Source: Candidatus Rifleibacteriota bacterium
Lineage (GTDB): Bacteria > Muiribacteriota > UBA6191 > JACPRK01 > JACQZM01
Direction: 5' to 3'
NCBI GenBank assembly: GCA_016213885.1
Contig: JACQZM010000063.1
Span: 1-46,262, forward strand
Length of the DNA stretch: 46,262 bases
In this document: positions 31,276-41,400 of the stretch, piece by piece
Layout of the letters: every line of letters starts with the position of its first letter
Position numbering within the stretch: position 1 is the stretch's first letter
The notes under the pieces: generated by a model
The model's input: the letters and a program-made list of their open reading frames with translations, nothing else
Told to the model about the DNA's origin: nothing
The model's database searches: none
Made by a program: the position numbers and the translations under genes

Positions 31276-34200
31276 ATGCTCGAGCGGCTCATAGAGACCT
31301 CCCTGAAACACCGCCTCCGGGCCGGACTGCTCGTCGTGTCCATCCTCGCCATCGGCGGCACGTGCGCGGTCCATCTCCCGATCGATGCGTTCCCCGACGT
31401 GACGAACATCCAGGTGGAGATCATCAGCACCTCCCCGGGCCGCTCGCCGCTGGAGATGGAGCAGTTCGTCACCTACCCGATCGAGAAGGCCATGCGGGGG
31501 TTGCCGCGCCTGGTGATGACGCGGTCCGTCTCCCGGTTCGGGCTCTCGTCGATCACCGTGATCTTCGAGGACAGCGTGGACGTGTACTTCGCCAGGCAGC
31601 TCGTGATGGAGCGCCTGCTCTCGGTCAAGGAGAGCCTCCCGGACGGGGTGGACGCGGAGCTGGGCCCGGTAGCCACGGCCATGGGCGAGATCTTCCAGTA
31701 CACCCTGGAGTGGGACGGTCGATCCGGCAGGGCGCTGTCCAGGGACGATCTCACCCAGTTGAGGACGCTCCAGGACTGGGTCGTGACCCCTCTGGTCAAG
31801 ACCGTCCCGGGGGTCAGCGAGGTGGACTCCTTCGGAGGGTACATCCGGCAGTACCAGATCCTGATCGATCCGGACAGCCTGCTCAAGTACGACCTCACCC
31901 TGCGCGCCGTGTTCGAGGCGGTCAGGCGGGGCAACAAGAACGTCGGCGGCGGGTACCTGGAGCGGCATTCGCAGCAGTTTCTGATCCGCGGCATCGGTCT
32001 GGCCCGGACCACCGACGACATCGGAGAGATCGTGCTCAAGAGTCAGCACGGCACTCCGGTCCGCGTGCGGGACGTGGCGGAGGTGGTGGCCGGCCAGGCC
32101 GTGAGGCAGGGGGCCGCCTTCCGGAACGGCACCGACGAGACCGTGGGCGGCGTGGTGATGATGCTCAAGGGCGAGAACAGCCGGCTCGTCACCGCCGAGG
32201 TCAAGCGGAAGGTGGCGCTGATCAACGCCGGCGGCATCCTCCCCCGGGGCGTTCACCTGGAGCCGTACTACGATCGATCCGAGATCGTCGAGAAGGCGGT
32301 CAAGACCGTGGAGGAGGCGCTCTCCCTGGGCGTCCTCTTCGTCGTCATCGTGCTGTATCTCTTTCTCCGCAGCTTGATGGGCGCCGCGGTGGTGGTGCTG
32401 GCCCTGCCGCTGGCTGGCCTCACCACGTTCATCGTGATGAAGGAGACGGGGATGACGGCCAACCTGATGTCGCTGGGAGGGCTGATCATCTCCATCGGCA
32501 TGATCATCGACGCCGCCATCATCCAGGTGGAGAACGTCCGTCGGCACCTGTCGGAGATGCGCCCCCACGAGGAGAAGATCTCCGTGGTGCTCAGGGCGAT
32601 CCTGGAGGTGAGGCGCCCCAGCATCCTGGGCGAGCTCATCATAGCCCTGACGTTTCTTCCGTTGCTTGCCCTGGAGGGGATGGAGGGCAAGCTGTTCATC
32701 CCGCTGGCCGTGACGATCTTCATCGCCCTGATGGCCTCGCTGATCCTCTCGATCCTCGTGGTCCCGGTGCTGTGTTACTGGTTCCTCAAGCCCGAACCGG
32801 AGACCGAGGGCTTCCTGATGGTGGCCGCCCTGACGTTCTACCTGCCGGTCCTGAGGTGGGCGTTCGGTCACAGGGGCAAGGTGCTGTTCGCAGTGGTTCT
32901 CCTGTTCGGGGCCAGCGTGGCGCTCTATCCGTTCCTGGGCCGGGAGTTCCTGCCGGTGATGGACGAGGGAGCGTTCGACATGGACTGCGCCATGCTGCCC
33001 GGCGTCTCCCTGACGCGCTCCCTGGGAATGACGCAAGAGCTCGCGAAGGTGATCATGAAGTTCCCCGAGATGGAGACCCTGGTCTCCCGGACCGGCTGGT
33101 CCGGCATCGGTATCGGTGCCAGGGGGGTCGAGAGCACAGGGTACGTCGGGATCTTCAAGCCGACGGCCAGGCTGAGCGCCGCGGCCAAGACCGAGCTGAT
33201 CAACAGGATGCGCGCCGCGGCGCAGACCGTCCCCGGGCTGAACATCAGCTTCAGTCAGCCGATCCAGTGTCGCATCGACGAGCTGGTGGCGGGCACCCGG
33301 TCGCAGCTGGTGTTGAAGCTGTTCGGCGACGACATGACCGTGTTGACCAGGAAGGCCAACGAGATCGCCGAGGTGCTCAAGGGGATCCGGGGTACCACGG
33401 ACCTCATGGTGGAGCAGATCTCGGGCCAACCGTACATCGAGGTGCGGATCGACCGGCAGAAGATCGCCCGGTACGGCCTGGAGCTCGACGACGTCCAGGA
33501 CGTGATCGAGATCGCGCTGGGCGGCAAGACCGCCACTCGCATGGTCCAGGGGGATCGCTACTTCGACCTGGTGCTCCGGTACGGCGCGCTCCGGGTCAGC
33601 TCCGAGAAGGACATCGGCAAGATCCTGGTCGACGTGCCCAAGGCGGAGCAGCGGGTGCCGCTGGAGGAGCTGGCCCGTATCGTCGTGACCGAGGGGCCCG
33701 TCCAGGTGGGACGGGAGAACGGGATGCGGCGGCTCTTGATCCAGTGCAACATCGACGGTCGCGACATCGGCGGCTACGTGGCCGAGGCCAGAGCCAGGGT
33801 GCGGGACCGGGTCAAGCTCGCCGAGGGGTACTACCTCGAATGGGGCGGCCAGTTCGAGAACCAGAGACGGGCTCTCGAGCGGCTCACCATCATCGTTCCC
33901 GCCGCGATCCTGCTGATCTTCTTCCTGCTTTTGGCCACCTTCGACTCGGCGCGTCAGGCCGCCCTGGTGCTGCTCAACCTGCCGCTGGCGCTGCCCGGCG
34001 GGATCTTCGCCCTGTACGTCTCCGGCCTGTATCTCTCGGTGCCGGCCTCGGTGGGGTTCATCGTGCTGTTCGGAGTGGCGGTGCTGAACGGGGTGGTCCT
34101 GGTGAGCTACATCAACACGCTCCGGGAGGAGGAGCCGGCGACGCCGCTGGACCGGACGATCGTGACGGCCTGCGAGCGGCGGCTCAGGCCGGTCCTCATG

Positions 34201-34407
34201 ACCGCGTCGGTGGCGGTGCTCTCGCTCACTCCGATGATCTTCGCCTCGGGCCCCGGGTCGGAGGTGCAGCGGCCGCTGGCCGTGGTGGTCGTGGGGGGGC
34301 TCGTCACGTCGACGCTCTTGACGCTGCTGGTGCTTCCGCTGGTCTACTCGTGGATGGAGCGGTCCGGGTCGAACGGGTCGACAGCCGGGCCGGCGGGAGG
34401 CAGGTAG
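31276..34407 (+). CDS. heavy-metal RND efflux pump (CzcA/CusA family)
   Basis: 1043 residues, full length for HME-RND transporters, with the N-terminal helix, two large periplasmic loops and twelve membrane segments. The family opening IDAFPDVTNIQVEI is present. The TM4 region reads IISIGMIIDAAIIQVEN. It keeps the Asp (about residue 412) and Glu of the proton relay but lacks the DFG aspartate of Co/Zn/Cd-type CzcA pumps, making it closer to CusA-like (Cu/Ag) or uncharacterised HME groups. Inner-membrane proton/metal antiporter. The substrate remains open. Confidence 0.92.
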   Translation: MLERLIETSLKHRLRAGLLVVSILAIGGTCAVHLPIDAFPDVTNIQVEIISTSPGRSPLEMEQFVTYPIEKAMRGLPRLVMTRSVSRFGLSSITVIFEDSVDVYFARQLVMERLLSVKESLPDGVDAELGPVATAMGEIFQYTLEWDGRSGRALSRDDLTQLRTLQDWVVTPLVKTVPGVSEVDSFGGYIRQYQILIDPDSLLKYDLTLRAVFEAVRRGNKNVGGGYLERHSQQFLIRGIGLARTTDDIGEIVLKSQHGTPVRVRDVAEVVAGQAVRQGAAFRNGTDETVGGVVMMLKGENSRLVTAEVKRKVALINAGGILPRGVHLEPYYDRSEIVEKAVKTVEEALSLGVLFVVIVLYLFLRSLMGAAVVVLALPLAGLTTFIVMKETGMTANLMSLGGLIISIGMIIDAAIIQVENVRRHLSEMRPHEEKISVVLRAILEVRRPSILGELIIALTFLPLLALEGMEGKLFIPLAVTIFIALMASLILSILVVPVLCYWFLKPEPETEGFLMVAALTFYLPVLRWAFGHRGKVLFAVVLLFGASVALYPFLGREFLPVMDEGAFDMDCAMLPGVSLTRSLGMTQELAKVIMKFPEMETLVSRTGWSGIGIGARGVESTGYVGIFKPTARLSAAAKTELINRMRAAAQTVPGLNISFSQPIQCRIDELVAGTRSQLVLKLFGDDMTVLTRKANEIAEVLKGIRGTTDLMVEQISGQPYIEVRIDRQKIARYGLELDDVQDVIEIALGGKTATRMVQGDRYFDLVLRYGALRVSSEKDIGKILVDVPKAEQRVPLEELARIVVTEGPVQVGRENGMRRLLIQCNIDGRDIGGYVAEARARVRDRVKLAEGYYLEWGGQFENQRRALERLTIIVPAAILLIFFLLLATFDSARQAALVLLNLPLALPGGIFALYVSGLYLSVPASVGFIVLFGVAVLNGVVLVSYINTLREEEPATPLDRTIVTACERRLRPVLMTASVAVLSLTPMIFASGPGSEVQRPLAVVVVGGLVTSTLLTLLVLPLVYSWMERSGSNGSTAGPAGGR

Positions 34408-34758
34408 TCGAGCGCGAGGGTGCTTGCGTGCAGCGCTCGCCGAGCTTTCCCTGTTCTCGATCCCGATCCTCTTGCTCCCGGACACAAGAGGCGATCTCGG
34501 CCGATTCGTTCGTGCCCGGGCGTGAAACCATCCAGGAGAGCCGTCGACCCTCCACGACTTCAGAGGATTCCCGGCGCATGCCTTGCGGAAGTGGGTCCAA
34601 GCTCCTCTGGGCTTGCCTCATGAGCATCGGTCAGCTACCATGGCCAGATCCACCGGGCCCGCACAGGGTGAGGTTTGCCACGCTTCACGCGCTATCCCGA
34701 TCACCGCCCCGAAGACGGCGAGAGCGCTATCCCAGGTGGCAGCACCGGTGGACATCCG
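34408..34758. other. 351-base gap after the efflux operon
   Basis: No gene, terminator with a T-run or repeat was recognised here. The bases 34675-34758 are open in the frame of the next gene, but the ATG at 34759 has the better ribosome site (GGTGG). Confidence 0.35.
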
Positions 34759-35175
34759 ATGAGCGACACTGCGATCGATCTCGAACTTCTGCTCAAGCTG
34801 CGCTTGGTCGTCGCCCGATTGGGCGAGAGGAAGACTCTCACTCCGCCCCGCTTGATGGAGCTCGATCGGGCGCGTCGCGTCGTTCGAGATCAGGCCCCCT
34901 TTCTCGAGCAAGAGCCCGACCTGGCCGACGAGATTCAGACTATGGCGACCCTGCTCGAGGACAATGCTGGCCCTCGAGACGTTCTTCCGCGAACTCCCGG
35001 CGATCGAGCAACAGGCAACCGCTGTCGGGAGCTTCTCGAGGCCCCGCAACCGACCTGCACTTCCCGTGGACTCGCGCGGGGGCGCCGCCAGCAGGTCCGC
35101 ACAGACTCAGGGGGCCACGACAGGAAACTGGGAACAGCGCGAAGGTCCTTGGGCCGAGGAGACCGGTCGGGATGA
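34759..35175 (+). CDS. small hypothetical protein, possibly frameshifted
   Basis: 138 residues, with no family recognised. The first about 70 residues (DLELLLKLRLVVARLGE and DLADEIQTMATLLEDN) look like a genuine helical protein. After that the composition turns Arg/Pro-rich. Another frame opening at ATG 34964 continues in the same helical style (LETFFRELPAIEQQATAVGS). One base shift near 34960 would join the two, so the gene may be broken or two genes may overlap. It lies 164 bases upstream of the ATPase-nuclease pair and could belong to that unit. Confidence 0.45.
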   Translation: MSDTAIDLELLLKLRLVVARLGERKTLTPPRLMELDRARRVVRDQAPFLEQEPDLADEIQTMATLLEDNAGPRDVLPRTPGDRATGNRCRELLEAPQPTCTSRGLARGRRQQVRTDSGGHDRKLGTARRSLGRGDRSG

Positions 35176-35339
35176 CGCGGCAACCCAGGAAGGCAGGAAG
35201 AGAGCGAGGTCAGAACGAGCCGAGCGACCGCTTGCGGGTCTCTTGATGGGTCCCTGGCCTCGTTCTTCATGTCGGGCACCGTCCGGTCGTGCTCGGTCGG
35301 CCCGATTGACGGGCATTGGACTTGGAGGAGAAGAACGCG

Positions 35340-36617
35340 ATGCTTCGATCGATGGAGCTCAGCGGTGTGGGACCGGCCCCGAAGATGGGGATCTCGTTTG
35401 CCGAGCGATTGAACGTTGTCACGGGCGACAACAGTCTGGGCAAGACGTTTCTGCTCGACGTGGCCTGGTGGGCCCTGACCAGGACGTGGGCGGGTATACC
35501 CGCACTGCCGCTCGGTCGTCACCGGGCCAGCATCACCTACGTGATCCGCGGGAAGAAGCAGGATGCCGCTGCGGTCCAGTCGACCTTTCGGGCGGATCGC
35601 CAGGAGTGGCCCGGCGAGGCTAAGCGCCCGGCAATCCCCGGCGTGGTGGTTTACGCCCGGATCGACGGTGGGTTTTCGGTGTGGGACCCCTCGCGCAACT
35701 ACTGGAGAAAGGACACACCGGAACGACCTGCCGCCTATCACTTCGATCACGGACAGATCTGGAGTGGACTCGAGGTGGGCGGCGTGCAGGTCTGTGAGGG
35801 CCTCGAACGCGACTGGGTGAGCTGGCAGAAGGGCAAGGAGCCGCAGTTCGCGTCGCTGGTGGGCGCGCTCGAGCGTCTTTCGCCTCCTGAACTGCCGCTG
35901 AGACCGGGCTCGCCCAGACGCGTCTTCCTGGGAGAGGGGTACGACCGGCCCACACTGCGGCTCGGAGACGAGGCGGTCCCGATCGTCCTGGCTCCTGCTG
36001 GAATTCGCCGGGTGCTGGCGCTCGCGTACCTCCTGGTCTGGGCGTGGCACGAGCATCGCGCCACGGCGACGCTGTTGGGCAAGGCCCCGGAGACACGCAT
36101 CACGCTGCTCATCGATGAGCCCGAGACGCACCTGCACCCACGCTGGCAACGATGCATCATCCCTGCGTTGATGGAGACGCTCGAGACGCTGGGCGGAGGG
36201 TCCGCAGGCGCAATCCAGGTGCTCGTGGCGACCCACTCGCCGATGGTGCTGGCCTCGCTGGAGCCGATCTTCCAGGAGGAGCACGACGCTCTGTTCCATC
36301 TGGCGCTCGTCGACCGGCGCGTCGTCCTGCGGCAGGAAGCCTGGGCCAAGCAAGGAGACGCAACCAACTGGCTGGTCTCCGAGGTATTCGGGCTGGAGCA
36401 AGCGCGATCGGCCCAGGCCGAACACGCGATAGAGGCAGCGGAGGCCTTGATGCGCGGGGACATGGCCGCCCTGCCGGCCGGTCTCAAGACCAAGAGCCAA
36501 ATAGATGCCACTCTCCGGAAACTCCTGCCCGCTCACGACGACTTTTGGCCTCGCTGGATCGTGACGACAGGCTCCGCTGGTGTGCGTACGACCCACCGCC
36601 GCGGGGAACCGAGATGA
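35340..36617 (+). CDS. AAA/ABC-type ATPase of a PtuA-like defence pair
   Basis: 425 residues. The Walker A motif is GDNSLGKT (29-36). The Walker B motif is LLIDEPETHLHP with Asp259/Glu260 and is followed by the switch region VATHSPMVL. This is the SMC/OLD-like (AAA_15/AAA_21) ATPase fold used by PtuA (Septu), retron-associated ATPases and OLD nucleases. No Toprim segment is visible. The start at 35340 has GGAGGAG 9 bases upstream. The stop overlaps the next gene's ATG (ATGA at 36614-36617), so the two are translationally coupled. Inferred: nucleotide-driven sensor or regulator of the HNH-like partner in phage defence. Confidence 0.85.
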   Translation: MLRSMELSGVGPAPKMGISFAERLNVVTGDNSLGKTFLLDVAWWALTRTWAGIPALPLGRHRASITYVIRGKKQDAAAVQSTFRADRQEWPGEAKRPAIPGVVVYARIDGGFSVWDPSRNYWRKDTPERPAAYHFDHGQIWSGLEVGGVQVCEGLERDWVSWQKGKEPQFASLVGALERLSPPELPLRPGSPRRVFLGEGYDRPTLRLGDEAVPIVLAPAGIRRVLALAYLLVWAWHEHRATATLLGKAPETRITLLIDEPETHLHPRWQRCIIPALMETLETLGGGSAGAIQVLVATHSPMVLASLEPIFQEEHDALFHLALVDRRVVLRQEAWAKQGDATNWLVSEVFGLEQARSAQAEHAIEAAEALMRGDMAALPAGLKTKSQIDATLRKLLPAHDDFWPRWIVTTGSAGVRTTHRRGEPR

Positions 36618-37246
36618 TCCCAGTCAGACGGGTGCCCGAACCTGCCGGATTCGATGCCGACGTCCGCCAGAAGGGACGTCTGTGGCTTCGCAAGCATCCG
36701 ACGGTCACCCGACCAACGAGCTACTGGACACCCTACCTTCCGCCTCTCGAGGACGGTTTCCGCGGGCTTTGCGGCTATGCAGCGATGTTCGATCCAACCG
36801 GCGGAACGGTCGATCACTACCTCTGCTTCCGGAACTTCCCGGATCTTGCCTACGAATGGAGCAACTACCGGTTCGCGTCGGCCACCTTGAACGCCTGCAA
36901 GCAGGACGCGGACGACACGGTACTTGATCCCTTCGAGGTCGGTTCTGACTGGTTCGAGGTGCTGCTTCCATCTCTCCAGATGTGCGTCACTGACGCGATC
37001 CCACGGAAGCTGAAGACGAAGGCCGAGTACACGCTCGACCGATTGAAGCTCCGGGACGGCGAGCGGGTTCTACGGTGGAGACGGGCGTGGTACGTGATGT
37101 ACCTGGAAGGAAAGCTGACGCTGGAGGGCCTCGAAGCGGTCGCACCTCTGATTGCTGCGGCTGTTCGCACGAATGGGATCGCGCCACAGGAGCGGATCCC
37201 ATCTCCGGTGACATGCGCCAGGCCGTCTTCAAGGCGCTGGGGTTGA
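36614..37246 (+). CDS. HNH-like nuclease (PtuB-like) partner
   Basis: 210 residues. The core has the shape of the degenerate HNH nucleases that travel with PtuA-type ATPases: CGYAAMFDPTGGTVDHY (Asp67-His68), about 12 residues later LAYEWSNYRFAS (81-89), then Asn93, and VLDPFEVGSDWFEV (103-116). The usual zinc CXXC knuckles are missing or reduced, as in several family members. It is coupled to the ATPase by an ATGA overlap. Inferred: the DNA- or RNA-cutting effector. The substrate is unknown. Confidence 0.75.
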   Translation: MIPVRRVPEPAGFDADVRQKGRLWLRKHPTVTRPTSYWTPYLPPLEDGFRGLCGYAAMFDPTGGTVDHYLCFRNFPDLAYEWSNYRFASATLNACKQDADDTVLDPFEVGSDWFEVLLPSLQMCVTDAIPRKLKTKAEYTLDRLKLRDGERVLRWRRAWYVMYLEGKLTLEGLEAVAPLIAAAVRTNGIAPQERIPSPVTCARPSSRRWG

Positions 37247-37356
37247 ACTGATCGTCGAAACAGGTCACGGTGCGAAGTGCTGGACGGGTCCCTCGAGGTG
37301 AGCCGGACACTCCGAAGCTCCCCGACCGCAACCGCAGTCACAGCAGGCGGCCGGGC

Positions 37357-38217
37357 TCAGAAGTACAGCGTGCCCGCCAGCAGCGGGCCGCTGAACGTGA
37401 CGGTGTCGACGAGCTCGCTCTCGTCCTGGTCGATGGAGAGGTGGCGATAGCCGACCACGGCGTCTCCCCACCAGGCCCGGTAGGCCAGGCCGGCGAACGC
37501 CTGCCAGCTCGTACACGAGGAGCCGGCGCCCACGTCCAGGCAGTACGGCACGGTCCAGGGGCCGAACCCAGGATCGAGCTGGCCGGTCACTCCGACCGTA
37601 CCGGTCCAGAACTCCGCGTACTCGCTGATCCGGCCGGACACCGGAAAGACCGAAGTCCCGCCGGGTCCCGCGCTGACCGTCGCGGAGAGCCTCCAGTCCA
37701 GGGAGGCCGCGAGCCCGACGTAGCGGATGCCCGCCGTGAGGTCCCCGTGCACCCACCAGTCCTCGAGGACCGTGTAGCCTGTCGTGAGCGACCACAGCGT
37801 CCCGGCGATCGAGGTCTCGGTCCCGGCGTCGAGGGCGGCGGAGATCGGGTCGTGGGCGACGTCGTCGAACGTCACCGACTTCACCAGGGACTTCACCGAC
37901 GAGGCCTTCAGATGGACGAAGTCGGTGGCCACGGACCAGGGGCCGCTGCGGGCTTCCAGCAAGACCATGGTGGGGAGGCCGAGCTTCGCCGCGGAGCTGG
38001 TGGGCTTCAGCTCGGCCTCGGGTCCGCCGGACCCGGCGCCGGGGACGTCGTACTTCAGCGTGCCCGAGAGAACGGGAAGCCACACGTACGGGGCGATCGA
38101 CAGGCTCCACGGCTCGCGCCGCACCACCACCTCGGCCCTCAGCTCGGCCGCAGCCACCAGGGCGATGGCGATCAGAGCCAGGGCGCCAGGTGTCCGTGCG
38201 GGGGAAGTGAGGTCCAT
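37357..38217 (-). CDS. outer-membrane beta-barrel protein
   Basis: 286 residues with a signal peptide (LALIAIALVAAAELRAEV) and strand-rich sequence throughout, starting PWSLSIAPYVWLPVLSGTL and ending with aromatic LLAGTLYF. That ending is the typical C-terminal strand recognised by the BAM machinery. It resembles small OmpW/OmpA-like or porin-like barrels with no assigned function. It stands alone, converging on the nuclease gene. An in-frame GTG at 38241 could also serve as start. Confidence 0.7.
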   Translation of the reverse strand: MDLTSPARTPGALALIAIALVAAAELRAEVVVRREPWSLSIAPYVWLPVLSGTLKYDVPGAGSGGPEAELKPTSSAAKLGLPTMVLLEARSGPWSVATDFVHLKASSVKSLVKSVTFDDVAHDPISAALDAGTETSIAGTLWSLTTGYTVLEDWWVHGDLTAGIRYVGLAASLDWRLSATVSAGPGGTSVFPVSGRISEYAEFWTGTVGVTGQLDPGFGPWTVPYCLDVGAGSSCTSWQAFAGLAYRAWWGDAVVGYRHLSIDQDESELVDTVTFSGPLLAGTLYF

Positions 38218-38420
38218 GGCTCGACTCGCGGGAGTTCCCACGGACCCTATCGGTGCGGAACACGGTGGGGGTTAGAGGCTTCCTGCCGAGGAGCTCGTTC
38301 CTGGCCGGTCGCCACCGCCGACGCGGAGCGAGGCACCGGGAGTCCGCAGACCCCGGGCCGGCGCCGAGTCGGTCCGCGGCGTTGCGCTCGCGCCCGCGGC
38401 CCGGCTATCCTCGCTGGAAG

Positions 38421-41400
38421 ATGAAGCTGATCTGTCCCTTCTGCTCGGCCGGCTCCGCGCCGGCGACGACCGGGGAGCCCCGGTGGCGCTGCCCGACGTG
38501 CCAGCGTCTCTTCTTTGTGCCCTCCGGCCCCCACGCCGGAGAGGTGGTCGGCGAGAAGCCGTCGCCGGAGGCGGTGCTACGTTCCAGACCGAACGAGGCG
38601 CCGTGGAAGATCGAGACGGAGTGGATGGCGCTGCTGCAGCGATCGTCGCAGGGCCGGTCCGCGCCGGCGTTCGATCAGGCCTGGGAGGCGTACGTGGCGC
38701 TGAGGCGGCCCGACCCGACGCCGCCCACGACCGATGGGCTCGATCCGCTCGACGGTCCCGGCGCCGGCTCCTGCGTGCTGTGCGGCGTCGTGGACCCGTG
38801 CCCTCGGTGCCGGCCCGGCCGCTCCACCCTGGATCGACGGAGGAGCCTGTACGCTGTCGGGGACGACGCTGCGCGGCGGGAGCTGGCCGCCATGACCCTG
38901 GCGTGCGGCGAGCTCAGGGAGTGCTGGAGTCACCTCGCGGCGTCGGCCGGCCCTGACCTCGTCCTGGCCGCGGCGGCGCTGGCCAGCGGCCAGCCCCGCC
39001 GGGCCGCGGAGCTGGCCCCGTCGGATCCGTCGGGCCGCTGGGTCAGGGCCAGGGCGCTGGTGGCTTCCGGGGACGGCGCCCTGGCGTTGTCGTGCCTGGA
39101 CCGGATCGACTCGCCCCGGGCATCGTACCTGCGGGCCTGCGCGCTGGCCGCCAGCGGCAGGGAGGACGCCGCCCGCGAGACGCTGAAGCTCCTGGCGACC
39201 GGATCGGACCCTCTGTCCTGGAGGGCCTGCGTGGCGCTGGCCGCCCTCGACAGGATCGATCCCGGGACCGTCGTCGAGCGACCGCCCGCAGGGCCGGCGC
39301 AGATCGTCCACCTGGCCCGCTCGCTGCTCAGGGCCGGCTTCACGGACAGGGCGCTGGAACTTCTGCCCGTGGACTCGCCGTGGGCCGAGGTCTGGCTCTG
39401 GCGAGGCCACGCTCTGGTCCGGAAGTCCAACGAGAAGGGGGCGCTGCTGGCCTACGAGCAGGCGCTGGAGATCCAGCCGTGGCACGAGGACGCGCTGGCG
39501 TCGCTGGCCCATCTGGCGCTGAAGGCGGGTCAGCCTCAGCGCGTCACGGACCTGGAGCCCCCTCTCCAGCCGGGTCACCCGGATCGGCGATTCGCGTACT
39601 TCCAGGCGCTGTGCCGTCTCAGGGTGGGCAAGGCCGGACAGGGGTTGACCCAGCTGGCCCAGCTGGCGCGGAGCTCCGATGACGCGGGGCTGAAGCAGGC
39701 CGTCGCCTCGCTCCAGTGTCAGATCGGGGCGATGCTGTTCTCCGCTGGACGGTACTCCGAGGCGATCGGCGCCTTCAGAGTCACCGGCGAGGCGGACGCC
39801 CAGACCCGATCCATGATCGGCGAGGCGTACCTCAGGCTCGGCGTCGCCGAGCTGGGCAAAGGCAAGGCAGAGGAGGCCTGCGCGTCGCTGGCCCAGGCCA
39901 TGGAGAGCCGGGGTTCTGCCGTGGACCGCTACTACGCCGGGCTGGCCGACCTGGCGAGCGGAAGGCTGGCCCAGGGCGCATCGCACCTCGAGGGGGTGGA
40001 GACCGACGGCACGGTCGGGCCCAGGGCCCGGCTTCATCGAATCCTCGCCATGATGGCCTCCGGCCGGGGCGAGGAAGCCCGGGCGCTGGCTCCGTTGCCG
40101 GTCCCGGAGCCGACGACGCGCCTGCGGGTCCTCACGGACTGGCTGACGGTGCTGCGGCTCCTGGAACAGCGCGACTACACCCGGGCGCTGGCCTCGACCA
40201 GGGCTCTCCTGGAAGCGCCGGAGCCGCTGGCCGAGTTCCCCCGGGCGCGCGACACCGTGGCGAGGGTCAGGAGGCGGCTGGCGCGTCGGCTGGGCGAGGC
40301 CGACGTCGAAGCGTCGTCGTCGGGCTCGCTCCCCGGCGTGACCCTTTCGGCCTCGACCAACGTGGTGAACGGGATCAGGGCGTTCGAGGCGGGGCGGTTC
40401 GAAGAAGCCCGGGATTCTCTCCGGCGCGCCATCGACGTGGAGAAGCTCCAGGAGGCCCGGGCTCTGCTGGAGACGTTCTACGGCCTCTGGCTATCGAAGC
40501 TCGTCGAGGCCGGGGACGTGACTCGGGCGCTCCAGGTCTGCGCCGACGCCGAGTCGGAAGGCCAGTGCGAGGGGGACTGGGAGCTCTGGCGCTGGGCGCT
40601 TCTGCTGGATGGCACCCTCTCCCCCGACCTGGCCGGCCCCCTGGACCGGGCGGAGCAGCAGGTGCGTCATCTGGAGCTCCACCTGGAGGCGGCGATCTGC
40701 TCGAAGCACGCGGCCAGGATCGCGCCGGTGATCCGGCAGAACCTGGCGATCCGCTCGCACCGGCTCGCCGCCGACCTGGAGGAGGCCGGTAACGGGGAGG
40801 CCGCCCGGGCCATGTGGGTCCGGGCCGTCAACTACTGGCTCTTCCTCCTCGGGAAGGGGCGGCTCGAGGACCACCTCGTCGAGCTCAACCGGAGGCAGTT
40901 CGGCGAGACCGACCCGAGCCTCGTCGGGCAGGTCTGTCAGCAGTTCGTGTTCGACGACCTGGCGGGGCTTCTGTGGGGGTGCTGCCAGCATCACGAGCGG
41001 GCCGGCGAGCCCGACCGGGTCCGGTTCTTCCAGCAGCTGCGGGAGCCGCTGCTGGTCCACCTGAAGAACCGGGGTTCCACGGACCCGCAGATCCGGAACG
41101 AGCTGGCAGGACTCCACTACGAGCGCGCGGGCTCCCTGGTCGAGGCCGGCCAGTTCGAGCAGGCGGCGGAGCTGCTCCGTCAGGCCGTGGAGCTGATGCC
41201 TGAGCTGGAGCTGCTCTTCCGGGCCGTGGCCGTGGTCTACCTCAGATGGGCCAGGAGGGAGTACAACGAGGGGAACCTGGCTCTGACCCGGGAGCTGATC
41301 GCCATCGCCGCCGCGGCGGACCCGTACAACGAGGAGGCGGAGTCTCTGGTGAACGAGCTCCCTGCCGAGCGCGCCTCGGCCCGGTTCAAGCTGTCGGCGA

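Noticed and set aside
29686..34485. A 1599-codon open frame on the minus strand opposite the efflux genes
   Set aside because: It is antisense to three well-recognised RND genes and is rich in His/Arg/Asp/Gln as expected from the third-position GC bias of the opposite strand. No family features.
34759..34830. BREX BrxE-like protein
   Set aside because: The opening DLELLLKLRLVVARLGE reminded me of BrxE starts, but the Trp-Trp-Asn block expected next is absent and no other BREX gene is present.
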